A stretch of 29,731 nt of DNA from a virus: IMG/VR virus record IMGVR_UViG_3300002488_000005, positions 1-29,731 of that record; one strand, written 5' to 3'. The position numbers and the translations under genes were made by a program. Below, piece after piece: positions 1 to 7,140 of the stretch. Below the pieces are notes generated by a model. The model saw only the letters and a program-made list of their open reading frames with translations, was not told the origin of the DNA and made no database searches. Each line of letters starts with the position of its first letter. Positions within the stretch are counted from its first letter, which is position 1.

Positions 1-15
1 ATAGAATAAATTTAC

Positions 16-44
16 TTGACAAATAATATGATATATGTTATAAT
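16..44 (+). promoter_or_regulatory. Sigma70-type promoter with extended -10
   Basis: A perfect TTGACA (16-21) is followed after exactly 17 nt by a perfect TATAAT (39-44), with TG at 36-37 giving an extended -10. It lies 25 nt upstream of the ATG at 69 and should drive the phosphomannomutase operon. Two other intergenic promoters in the window (9092 and 12081) have the same architecture. Such a strong host-type promoter suggests early transcription by unmodified host RNA polymerase; that timing is inferred. Confidence 0.88.
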
Positions 45-68
45 ATATATTATAATAAAGAGAAATAA

Positions 69-872
69 ATGATAAAGAAACATATTGTATTATTTGATAT
101 GGATGGTACTTTAACTGAACCTAGAATGCCATTTCAAAAAAAGTTACTGGGTCCATTAAGAAAATTATCAGCAAATGCTGAAATAGGAATACTCACAGGT
201 TCTGATTTTGACTATTTACATCAACAAATGAACCTAATAATCAGATTTTCTGAGTTGAGATTTGTTACGCACTTGTTGCCATGTAATGGAACAAAACACT
301 ATTACCCTCCAAGACTCCCTGATGACGTTTATAAACTCATTCATGAAATGAATATGGAGACTTTCTTAGGAAAGAATTGTTATAAGCAATTGATAATGTT
401 ATTATCTAGCGGCCAAGAAGAAATGTGTCATTACGATTTCCCACTAACAGGACATTTTATCTCCTGTAGGGGCTCAATGGTTAACTGGTCTCCGGTTGGC
501 AGAAATGCAACTACCGAACAGAGACAGCAGTTTATTGAGTGCGACTTGTCATATTCTCCTTCCCTTAGAGAGCGTGAAATAAACAAACTAAAGTATCGAA
601 TAAATCTTAGGTGTGCTAAAAATGTAACCGTAAAATTAGGAGGCGAAACATCATTTGATATTTATCCTACTGGATGGGACAAGACCTATGCACTAAGGCA
701 CTTTCCTGAGCATATTTGCTGGTTTGTTGGTGATAGATGTGGTCCTAATGGCAATGACAAGGAAATTTATGATCTTTTATCGCAGGAAAACCGTGCATAT
801 TGCACTAAGGACCCCGACAACACAGTTGAAATAATACAAGATATAATCAGGAGAATTGGTAATGGTGAGTGA
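69..872 (+). CDS. Eukaryotic-type phosphomannomutase (HAD superfamily)
   Basis: Predicted to interconvert mannose-6-phosphate and mannose-1-phosphate, the step before GDP-mannose. The start carries the HAD motif DMDGT, with D10 as expected nucleophile and D12 as acid/base. It is followed by ILTGSD, by the family signature RGSMVNWSPVGRN in the cap region (human PMM2 has a closely similar GMLNVSPIGR stretch), by TSFDIYPTGWDK, and by the metal-binding GDRCGPNGND near the C-terminus. The length of 267 residues is close to eukaryotic PMM (about 250). This differs from the alpha-D-phosphohexomutase fold (ManB/AlgC) usual in bacteria. The ATG at 69 follows a strong promoter. The gene overlaps the next one by 11 nt. 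It probably feeds the sugar genes downstream (GDP-mannose epimerase-like 18385, GT15-like 19382). Confidence 0.9.
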   Translation: MIKKHIVLFDMDGTLTEPRMPFQKKLLGPLRKLSANAEIGILTGSDFDYLHQQMNLIIRFSELRFVTHLLPCNGTKHYYPPRLPDDVYKLIHEMNMETFLGKNCYKQLIMLLSSGQEEMCHYDFPLTGHFISCRGSMVNWSPVGRNATTEQRQQFIECDLSYSPSLREREINKLKYRINLRCAKNVTVKLGGETSFDIYPTGWDKTYALRHFPEHICWFVGDRCGPNGNDKEIYDLLSQENRAYCTKDPDNTVEIIQDIIRRIGNGE

Positions 873-1236
873 AATCGAAGTCGTCAAAATGATCTCAGAT
901 CTTATTAAGAACGGTATAAGTTTGGATGGTAAAAACATTTTTGAATGCAACCTCTTTATGAAGGACTTGAATCATTTTTTGAACACCGAGACAACCTTGA
1001 GTGCTCACTACTCTGGGGGCAAAATTACTATCGAATCAATTTTTTTTGATCCTCTATTATCTGTTGAGTTAGAAAAAAGCACTCTCCAATGTATTCCAAT
1101 TACTGATGAGGGGTGGATGGATGCTGTCTATGAGATTTTGAAATTTATCCACATCAGGAAAATTGAGGAATTAGAAAAACAACAACAAGCCAAAAAAAAG
1201 GAAGAAGAAAATAACAAAGAGTTTGATTGGATTTAG
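862..1236 (+). CDS. Hypothetical protein
   Basis: A 124-residue protein of unrecognised family. The ATG at 862 is preferred over an upstream TTG at 856 because AGGAG at 849-853 lies at the right distance. The start overlaps the end of the phosphomannomutase gene, so translation is probably coupled. The C-terminal third is a charged, probably helical tail rich in Lys, Glu and Gln (about residues 100-120). No signal peptide or membrane segment is seen. The last base of its TAG stop is also the first base of the tRNA-Arg, so processing of the tRNA would cut at the very end of this coding region. Confidence 0.75.
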   Translation: MVSEIEVVKMISDLIKNGISLDGKNIFECNLFMKDLNHFLNTETTLSAHYSGGKITIESIFFDPLLSVELEKSTLQCIPITDEGWMDAVYEILKFIHIRKIEELEKQQQAKKKEEENNKEFDWI

Positions 1237-1312
1237 CACCCATAGCTCAACTGGATAGAGCAACGGCCTTCTAAGCCGTAGGTTTCAGGTTCAAATCCTG
1301 ATGGGTGTACCA
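1236..1312 (+). tRNA. tRNA-Arg (anticodon UCU)
   Basis: A full cloverleaf can be drawn. Acceptor stem 1236-1242 with 1302-1308 (first pair G-U), D stem 1245-1248 with 1258-1261, anticodon stem 1263-1267 with 1275-1279, anticodon TCT at 1270-1272, five-base variable loop 1280-1284, T stem 1285-1289 with 1297-1301 and TTCAAAT loop, discriminator A1309, and CCA encoded at 1310-1312. It reads AGA and possibly AGG, codons used heavily in this AT-rich genome. Encoding CCA suggests a bacterial-type tRNA ready for use. Confidence 0.96.
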
Positions 1313-1316
1313 TTAC

Positions 1317-1385
1317 AACAGAGAAGCCATATGAATGCTTACTTGACACCATCATTGAAGCAGTGTTTGTGATTTCTTCTCTGTT
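1317..1385 (+). other. Inverted repeat with 49-nt loop downstream of the tRNA
   Basis: AACAGAGAAG at 1317-1326 is perfectly complementary to CTTCTCTGTT at 1376-1385, a 10-bp stem around a 49-nt loop. The loop can form smaller stems, for example GACAC 1345-1349 with GTGTT 1363-1367, or TGCTT 1336-1340 with AAGCA 1358-1362. It also contains a possible 13-codon frame (ATG 1331, stop TGA 1370-1372). It starts five bases after the tRNA CCA end and finishes just before the ribosome-binding site of the next gene. It may be a processing element, a small structured RNA or a weak terminator; no long U tract follows. Confidence 0.45.
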
Positions 1386-1403
1386 ATTTATTTGGAGAGA
1401 ATT

Positions 1404-1727
1404 ATGAAAATATTTTACCTAAGAAGAGAAGAAGATGAAAGCGGAATAAGCGGTACTGGTAGAGTGGCTCAAGGTTTCGTCTTTGATAATGGAAAGGTGG
1501 CAGTGACATGGCTCTCTGAGCACCCTTCTGTTACAATTTATGACAACATTGGAGAAGTTCACGCTATCCATGGCCATGGAGGCAAGACAACAGTAGAGTT
1601 CGAACCAGACTACAAAAGAGCTTGCAATGAACTCAAATCATTTATTGATAATTTTTCTTTACCTGATTTAGCTAAAGACAAACTACCAACAGAGGGCGCT
1701 GCGGCGAAATTGATTTTTAAAAACTAA
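1404..1727 (+). CDS. Conserved phage-type small hypothetical protein
   Basis: A 107-residue soluble protein. The ATG at 1404 is chosen because GGAGAG at 1394-1399 is correctly placed; an in-frame TTG at 1392 would overlap that site. The central part reads like a compact beta-rich module: GTGRVAQGFVF, then VAVTWLSEHPS, then TIYDNIGEVHAIHGHGGKT. I associate this pattern with small uncharacterised proteins in phages and bacteria, but no function is known to me. The remaining residues form a hydrophilic tail. It follows the tRNA and hairpin and precedes an HNH endonuclease gene. Confidence 0.7.
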   Translation: MKIFYLRREEDESGISGTGRVAQGFVFDNGKVAVTWLSEHPSVTIYDNIGEVHAIHGHGGKTTVEFEPDYKRACNELKSFIDNFSLPDLAKDKLPTEGAAAKLIFKN

Positions 1728-1734
1728 TTGATAT

Positions 1735-2235
1735 GTGGAACAAGAATGGTTAAACAGTTACTCATTAAAACTAGATGCTGCTTGGCAACCTCTAGAAATT
1801 ATAAGCACATACAAGGCTTTCAATATGTGTTATTCTGGTAGAGCAAAGATTGTTTCATCGTCCCTAATTGATGGAATAGAGATCCCATCAGTTATTGTTC
1901 TTCATAACTATGTCCGTAGGTTCCCATTTAGATTATCATGTAATCGAAAGAACGTGTTTTGGAGAGATAGCAATCAGTGTCAATATTGCGGCAATATTTT
2001 CAAATTTGATGATCTAACCATGGATCACGTTAAGCCAAAGTCAAAAGGCGGTGCAAAATCATGGGAAAACATTGTTGCATCTTGCAAGGTATGCAATTCC
2101 AAGAAAAGAGATAGAACCCCGAAAGAAGCACAAATGCCTCTAATAAAAAGGCCGCATTCGCCTAGAGTAAGTTTATTAGATCTAAATAGAAACATTCCAA
2201 TTCATAAAGATTGGAGAATTTTTTTCAAGGAGTAA
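1735..2235 (+). CDS. HNH endonuclease
   Basis: A 166-residue protein with a classic HNH nuclease domain at about residues 80-135. A CxxC pair (C82, C85) is followed by the catalytic MDHVKPKSKGG stretch with H98, then WENIVASCKVCN with the second zinc pair (C117, C120), and a basic KKRDRTPKEA segment. The N-terminal LKLDAAWQPLEII segment is typical of small stand-alone HNH proteins in phages and bacteria. GTG at 1735 is the only possible early start, because an in-frame TGA at 1729-1731 closes the frame upstream. The ribosome-binding site is poor. It could be a free-standing homing enzyme or a DNA-processing nuclease; the interrupted gene that a homing enzyme might target is not visible. Confidence 0.88.
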   Translation: MEQEWLNSYSLKLDAAWQPLEIISTYKAFNMCYSGRAKIVSSSLIDGIEIPSVIVLHNYVRRFPFRLSCNRKNVFWRDSNQCQYCGNIFKFDDLTMDHVKPKSKGGAKSWENIVASCKVCNSKKRDRTPKEAQMPLIKRPHSPRVSLLDLNRNIPIHKDWRIFFKE

Positions 2236-2237
2236 AA

Positions 2238-2660
2238 ATGAAAAGAGTACCAACAATTGCTGTTAGCGGTGGTTTTGATCCCATCCACAAAGGTCACGTA
2301 CAGATGATCAGGGAGGCTGCTGAATATGGCAATGTCATTGTGTTTTTGAATTCTGATGAGTGGTTAGTAAGAAAAAAAGGATTTAATTTTATGTCCTTTG
2401 AAGAAAGGGCCTACATTGTTGGTAGCATAAAGGGCGTGGCAATTGTGAGCAATGTTGATGACTCCGAAGGCACAGTTTGTTCTGCTCTGCGCAGATTCAA
2501 GCCCGACTATTTTGCAAATGGTGGCGATCGAGTAGCTAAAAATACACCCGAGATGGACACTTGTGAAGAGATTGGCATAACAATGTTGTGGAATGTCGGC
2601 GGAGGAAAGATACAGTCTTCTTCTGATTTAGTTAAGAAAGTAAAAGGAGTGAAGGGATGA
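2238..2660 (+). CDS. Small nucleotidylyltransferase (cytidylyl/adenylyltransferase family)
   Basis: A 140-residue protein matching the short cytidylyltransferase-like fold of glycerol-3-phosphate cytidylyltransferase and of the RfaE/HldE adenylyltransferase domain. The nucleotide-binding motif GGFDPIHKGH contains H17 and H20. It is followed by VIVFLNSDEW, FEERAYIV, KPDYFANGGDR and a C-terminal QSSSDLV in the position of the family ISSTxI motif. It would couple a CTP- or ATP-derived nucleotide to a small phosphorylated substrate. The substrate cannot be read from sequence; a sugar phosphate would fit the surrounding pathway. ATG 2238 has AAGGAG at 2228-2232. The fold is not that of GDP-mannose pyrophosphorylase. 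Confidence 0.82.
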   Translation: MKRVPTIAVSGGFDPIHKGHVQMIREAAEYGNVIVFLNSDEWLVRKKGFNFMSFEERAYIVGSIKGVAIVSNVDDSEGTVCSALRRFKPDYFANGGDRVAKNTPEMDTCEEIGITMLWNVGGGKIQSSSDLVKKVKGVKG

Positions 2661-2911
2661 AAAAAGAATTTGATTTCACAACAATGGAGTTATTGATGCA
2701 AAAGCTAGAGAACGATAATAATCCTGAGTTGAAAAAGGTAGTTAATGATTTGATATTAGGATCTAAAAAAGCCGGTACAATTGGCTTAGACATGAAAGAG
2801 GTTGCTAGTATTTGTACATTGGGCTGGGTAGTCTCCCAGCAGCCGGAGCTAGAATCACTAATGGAGTTTCTGCTTAGTAAGACTGTTCCAAAGGATGAGT
2901 TTTTGAATTAA
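2657..2911 (+). CDS. Hypothetical protein
   Basis: An 84-residue protein that starts inside the end of the preceding gene (ATGA overlap), so it is probably translationally coupled. It is predicted to be mainly helical, with repeated Leu/Glu/Lys patterns and one more hydrophobic stretch near ASICTLGWVVSQQ. There is no signal peptide or recognisable catalytic motif. It is the last gene before a strong terminator and so closes the first transcription unit. Function unknown. Confidence 0.72.
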   Translation: MKKEFDFTTMELLMQKLENDNNPELKKVVNDLILGSKKAGTIGLDMKEVASICTLGWVVSQQPELESLMEFLLSKTVPKDEFLN

Positions 2912-2925
2912 AGTGAAATAAAGAT

Positions 2926-2952
2926 AAAGGGAGGCTAAAAGCCTCCTTTTTT
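2926..2952 (+). terminator. Rho-independent terminator
   Basis: GGAGGC (2930-2935), a TAAAA loop (2936-2940) and GCCTCC (2941-2946) form a GC-rich stem that A-U and G-U pairs extend outward, followed by TTTTTT (2947-2952). It sits between the stop of the gene ending at 2911 and the large acidic protein starting at 2991, separating two transcription units. Confidence 0.95.
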
Positions 2953-2990
2953 GCTATTTAGTAAGTAAAACAAATCTAAGAGGGAAACTA

Positions 2991-5900
2991 ATGAAGCTAT
3001 TATTAGAAAATTGGCGCAACTTTATAAATGAAGAAGCCGCCGCCTTACCAGACAATGCAAAGAAACCGGATCTGCCTGCGATTGTTAAGAAAGGTACTGA
3101 AATTGTCAAACAGCAGCCAAAAAAGCAGCAAAAAGCGGCGCTTGCCCAAATGCTAGATGGTGTCACAATTTCTGATGAAGACAAGAAAAAGGTTGCTGGT
3201 GAAATTGTAGCGAATGTAAACAATGATAATGAAGGAAACGATGACAAGCAAAAAGCACTCAAAGCCTTAGTTGATCAGGCCGGCCAAAAACTGGCGGTTG
3301 TCCCAAGCGATAATAAGGAAAAAGCTGCCCTGACACTTGTAAAGCAAATAAAACAGAAACTTGATCTTGGAGATGAAGAGACAAAAGAAGTCTTAAAAGT
3401 AATTACCGATAAAGGTAATGCTGGTGGTGATGGCGGCGGTGGTGAAGGAAACCCAAATAAAATAGGCGACACACCAGAAGAAGTCCAACAGTTTGAGGCT
3501 GCTTTTGATAAATTCAAAAATAAATTTTATTGCGATATGGAGCCCGGGCTTTCAAGATACGAAAGAAAAAAATCATTAGCCAATTGTCAAGATAAAGGTA
3601 TAGCAATTACAAAAAACCAACAGCATGAGATTATAAAGGATCTTATAGTCTTTATTGAAGGCGAGATTGAAGAAATCAAAGGATCTGGGTATGAAAGGTC
3701 AAAACTAAAAGAACCCAAGGTCACACAAGATAAACCAGAAGTCATCGGCGAACAGAAAATGCCAAGAACAGAGATTGCTGCTTACAAGCAAGATCTAAAA
3801 ATGTTTATAAGGCTAGCCAAAGCCGCAAGCAATAATGAACTGGGAAGCGCACAAAAATTCGCAGGCAAAAGAGCAGGAAAATACTGGATTGAAAGATCTA
3901 AAAAGAAAATGAAACAGATGTTAAAACTGTGTGGAACTTTATATGAAGATCTTCGTGACTTGTCTGGTGCGCTTGGATCTGCCTCTAAAAAGCAAAAACC
4001 AGAACTAAAAGAGATGGCTGATGAAGTTGAAAGAGTCTATGACTCTGTCGTCAACTCATTGGAAGAGATTTTGGGCATTGCCGGTGAACACATGCCGGCA
4101 TCTGAAACTTTGCCTAGAATGGAAAAGGCCCTTGAGGAATTGGAATCAATCTTGAGGTATTTTCCAAAGGGTAGAGTTTTTGGAAAAGGAAAGGCTAATG
4201 CTGAAGACATTCGAGACAAATATGATGAAGCGGTAAAATTGTATTTGGGTGATAACTTTGCTGTTCTTATGAACTTGCCCAATGAAATCCCTCGTGGTGG
4301 TGCAACAGCGATCCAAGGTGCGGCTCAACAAGTCAGAGCATTTGCAGAATTTATTGCAAGGATGTTTGGGCTGGAAATGCCAAAGCAATTTGACGATCCG
4401 GTCGAAACCAAAAAAGTCGAAGTTCCCGGCGTACCAGACGTAGATAAAGCAAAAAAGAAAGTTGAAGGCCCGACTACTAAGGACCCAGATACAGACGGCG
4501 ATGAGGCTACTGGTGATAAGCAATTATTTGAAATAAAAAGTATGCAAGACTGGAGAAACTTTATTAATAAACAAATCGCACTTGATTCTTCAATAAGATC
4601 CGCCGCTGACAAAATTGGTGTCGATCTCGCAGATTCAAAATCTGAAGGGTCAATACAACTCAAGACCCTTATTGCACACTTGATGGTTTTAGGCCACCAA
4701 TCGGCTCAAAAGAAAAAAATTACAGAAGATGTTAACACTGCAAAGGTTCACTTTCAATCCCTATCAGGTGCTTTTGGGTTTGATAAATCTAAATTTACAG
4801 ACTTTTTTGTTGATTTAGAAAGGGCCAAACAGACAGATATTCAAGTTTGGTTCCAAGAGACGCTATCAAAACCAGAAAGCAGACAGGCAGTAGCTCTTCT
4901 TATAAAGGCCCTATCAGATGTGATGAACAAATTTGATGCTCAGTTGAATAAAAGTCTAGCAACCCATATTTTTGCTGGTCGCCTATTCAGAACCGACAAA
5001 GCAAAGCAAGGTGACCAAGACCAAGATCAAACCGATCAAGATCAAGGTGACCAAGACCAAGATCAAACCGATCAAGACCAAGATCAAACCGATCAAGATC
5101 AAGGTGACCAAGACCAAGATCAAACCGATCAAGATCAAGGCGACCAAGATCAAGGTGACCAACAACAAGATCAAGGAGACCAAGATCAAGATCAAGGTGA
5201 CCAACAACAAGGTGATCAAGATCAAACTGATCAAGACCAAGACCAAGGTGACCAACAACAAGACGATCAAGATCAAGGAGACCAAGATCAACAACAAGGC
5301 GATCAAGACCAAACTGATCAAGATGCCGATGAAGACACTAGAAAAATAATGGAAATTATAGGTAACATTCCTCCGTTTACTTCCGACGAAGGAAAAAAAT
5401 TCTCTGATGACACAATAAAAAGAATACAGAAAACAGATGGTTTCAATGATGATATCAAAAACCAACTTGAAAACGGAATTGAAAATCCAAAATCTAACTT
5501 AAGGAGTGGCAAGGCACCGCCATGGACCAAAACTGGTCTGGCAAAAGCCTTTCAGGGAATTGACATTGAACAAATATATCGTGATGCTGTAAAGAATGGC
5601 GAGATAGGCCTCAGGAACAAAAAGGAAACAAACGAATCTGTTGAGAGGCTGTTGCGTGAGTTCAGTGAGAATGCCTATAAACAAGCTCGGGTGATTAGGT
5701 TTCTTTTCACAACAGAAGTTTTTAAAGAACATGATAAGCGTTTTAGAGGCTCCGATCTGGGCTTTATGCTTAAATTCAATGAAAAAGGAAAAGTAGAAAC
5801 AGAAGAAGTATTCAAAACGTGGTTTGCTGTGCGGAAATTTGCACCAATTTGTCGGAAGATTATTTTGGAATATATGTTTTATATATCATATAAATTGTCT

Positions 5901-7139
5901 CTGAAAGATGAGAAGTGGGCCAAAGTAACCAAAAAAGTCGTTGAAATTATGAATAAAGGCAACGTTATGGAATTCACTTTTCCATGGAAAGACCCCGGCG
6001 CCGGTGGAGGACAAACCCAAACTGACCAAGATCAAGAAGACCAAGATCAACCTGATCTAGATCAACAAGATGGAGATGATGGTGAAATAAGCGATGAAGA
6101 GCGAATTCTTATTGGCAAAATTGAAGACACTATAAGTCAAGAATTTCCACAATTATCTGCGGGAGATGATAACGTGGATAAAGACAAAATCAAAAAACAG
6201 GTCATGCAATTAATGGGCCCACAAGTTGTTGATACGGATACGGAAATCAAAGACAAGTTGCCGGCAATTATTGACAAAGAAATCGACGACGTCATAAACC
6301 CAGAACAGGATACCGGAGAAGAGACCGACACCAATGACACTGGTGAAGAAACTGATACCGATGACACTGGTGAAGAAACTGATACCGATGACACTGGTGA
6401 AGAAACTGATACCGATGACACTGGCGAAGAGGACTTGGAACCTTCATATAAGCTAAGTGATGAGGTGAAAGAGTCCGAAGGCTACAACTTGTTGAGAAGC
6501 AGTTGGAAAAGCAACAATAACAAAAAAGGTTTTGATTTTGATGATGACTTGGCCGCTTTTATTGGCTTTGTTGCTCCTCTAAGATATGATAGATTACTAA
6601 AGGAAAAAGTAAAGAAAGGTGACCCATGGCAACAAGTTACTACCAACAACAGTTTCTTTTCTCCAAAACCAGAAGCACAAAAGAAAATTAACAAAGCATA
6701 TCAGGCCTTAGATGCCGAGACTCAAGCAAAAGTAGACAGAATCAGTAAGGCTATGGTGGTGTCAGGAAAGGCACCTGAAATAGGCAAAAAAATTGGAATC
6801 TTAAGGTCTATAATAAAGCAGGAGCCAAAATCAGACGAACAAGAACAAACAACATCTAAAAATTGGGAAGATGTAGTTGATAAGGATGAATGGAACAAGT
6901 CAGAAGATTCAAGAGAATATAGTGTTGCATTGAAAAAACTTAAGAATATTCAAAGAAGACTTGGCAAAGTCAACAAAGACGGACCAGAGTGGAACAAATT
7001 GATCAAGCAACAAAAACAACACAGAGCTTCAGTAAAAAAAATACAATCAAATTGGGGGTTTGAGGACAAAGACGATCTCAAACTTGAGTCGCTAATTAGT
7101 GCTTTGTTGCCACTAGTTAAAGAAATTATGAGAGGATAA
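2991..7139 (+). CDS. Giant acidic repeat-rich protein, possible capsid-packaged protein
   Basis: A 1382-residue, strongly hydrophilic protein with no catalytic motif that I recognise. The start MKLLLENWRNFINE resembles the short N-terminal capsid-targeting sequences of T4 internal proteins and ends in I-N-E, which fits the T4 prohead protease L/I-x-E rule. WRNFIN recurs at residues 521-526, just after L-F-E (512-514). Helical Lys/Glu-rich segments fill residues 20-500, a Asp-Gln repeat lies at about 674-777, a further Gln/Asp-rich stretch at about 1010-1030, and four 9-residue TGEETDTDD units at about 1107-1147. The last 250 residues are charged and helical, ending in a hydrophobic patch (ISALLPLVKEIM). 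The gene sits alone after a terminator and one base before PhoH. An internal or ejected virion protein is my inference; a scaffold or linker protein is an alternative. Confidence 0.8.
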   Translation: MKLLLENWRNFINEEAAALPDNAKKPDLPAIVKKGTEIVKQQPKKQQKAALAQMLDGVTISDEDKKKVAGEIVANVNNDNEGNDDKQKALKALVDQAGQKLAVVPSDNKEKAALTLVKQIKQKLDLGDEETKEVLKVITDKGNAGGDGGGGEGNPNKIGDTPEEVQQFEAAFDKFKNKFYCDMEPGLSRYERKKSLANCQDKGIAITKNQQHEIIKDLIVFIEGEIEEIKGSGYERSKLKEPKVTQDKPEVIGEQKMPRTEIAAYKQDLKMFIRLAKAASNNELGSAQKFAGKRAGKYWIERSKKKMKQMLKLCGTLYEDLRDLSGALGSASKKQKPELKEMADEVERVYDSVVNSLEEILGIAGEHMPASETLPRMEKALEELESILRYFPKGRVFGKGKANAEDIRDKYDEAVKLYLGDNFAVLMNLPNEIPRGGATAIQGAAQQVRAFAEFIARMFGLEMPKQFDDPVETKKVEVPGVPDVDKAKKKVEGPTTKDPDTDGDEATGDKQLFEIKSMQDWRNFINKQIALDSSIRSAADKIGVDLADSKSEGSIQLKTLIAHLMVLGHQSAQKKKITEDVNTAKVHFQSLSGAFGFDKSKFTDFFVDLERAKQTDIQVWFQETLSKPESRQAVALLIKALSDVMNKFDAQLNKSLATHIFAGRLFRTDKAKQGDQDQDQTDQDQGDQDQDQTDQDQDQTDQDQGDQDQDQTDQDQGDQDQGDQQQDQGDQDQDQGDQQQGDQDQTDQDQDQGDQQQDDQDQGDQDQQQGDQDQTDQDADEDTRKIMEIIGNIPPFTSDEGKKFSDDTIKRIQKTDGFNDDIKNQLENGIENPKSNLRSGKAPPWTKTGLAKAFQGIDIEQIYRDAVKNGEIGLRNKKETNESVERLLREFSENAYKQARVIRFLFTTEVFKEHDKRFRGSDLGFMLKFNEKGKVETEEVFKTWFAVRKFAPICRKIILEYMFYISYKLSLKDEKWAKVTKKVVEIMNKGNVMEFTFPWKDPGAGGGQTQTDQDQEDQDQPDLDQQDGDDGEISDEERILIGKIEDTISQEFPQLSAGDDNVDKDKIKKQVMQLMGPQVVDTDTEIKDKLPAIIDKEIDDVINPEQDTGEETDTNDTGEETDTDDTGEETDTDDTGEETDTDDTGEEDLEPSYKLSDEVKESEGYNLLRSSWKSNNNKKGFDFDDDLAAFIGFVAPLRYDRLLKEKVKKGDPWQQVTTNNSFFSPKPEAQKKINKAYQALDAETQAKVDRISKAMVVSGKAPEIGKKIGILRSIIKQEPKSDEQEQTTSKNWEDVVDKDEWNKSEDSREYSVALKKLKNIQRRLGKVNKDGPEWNKLIKQQKQHRASVKKIQSNWGFEDKDDLKLESLISALLPLVKEIMRG
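5010..5324 (+). repeat. In-frame GAYCAR hexamer array encoding Asp-Gln repeats
   Basis: About 315 bp built from degenerate GAYCAR hexamers mixed with GGTGACCAA and ACCGATCAA units. It encodes residues 674-777 of the large acidic protein, made almost only of Asp, Gln, Gly and Thr. Longer blocks such as GACCAAGATCAAACCGATCA recur, pointing to expansion by slippage or unequal exchange. The array keeps other frames open on both strands, but those have no gene-like features. Confidence 0.95.
6309..6432 (+). repeat. 27-bp tandem repeat encoding TGEETDTDD
   Basis: Four tandem 27-bp units plus a partial fifth encode TGEETDT(N/D)D. Three consecutive units (from about 6340) are almost base-for-base identical, while the first has synonymous changes and one Asn. 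Near identity at the DNA level suggests recent duplication. The product is an extremely acidic linker of about 40 residues in the large protein. Confidence 0.95.
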
Positions 7140-7140
7140 G

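Noticed and set aside
1343-1372. TTGACA in the tRNA spacer as the -35 of another promoter.
   Set aside because: No acceptable -10 hexamer is found at 16-18 nt spacing (TTTGTG or TTGTGA), and the sequence is part of the hairpin loop.
2238-2660. Assignment as the missing GDP-mannose pyrophosphorylase.
   Set aside because: The protein is only 140 residues with an HxGH motif, while GDP-mannose pyrophosphorylases are much longer and use a GxGxRLxPLT-type motif that is absent.
2954-2960. CTATTTA shortly upstream of the acidic protein gene and again at 23585-23591 upstream of the small gene at 23599, as a possible shared late promoter element.
   Set aside because: Only two instances of a 7-mer in AT-rich spacers, at different distances from the start codons; chance occurrence is likely.
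5010-5324. Possible CRISPR array.
   Set aside because: The units are contiguous, degenerate, in frame and lack unique spacers. It is a coding tandem repeat, and the Cas4-like gene at 9813 has no cas neighbours.
4972-5349. Open frame in a second + frame across the Asp-Gln repeat, encoding a Lys/Ile/Thr-rich repeat.
   Set aside because: It exists only because the GAYCAR array has no stops in this frame. It has no ribosome-binding site and no gene-like composition outside the repeat.
4983-5465. Antisense open frame encoding a hydrophobic Leu/Ile/Val-rich, membrane-like protein.
   Set aside because: This is the reverse complement of the same repeat; the hydrophobic character is a mechanical consequence of GAYCAR read backwards.
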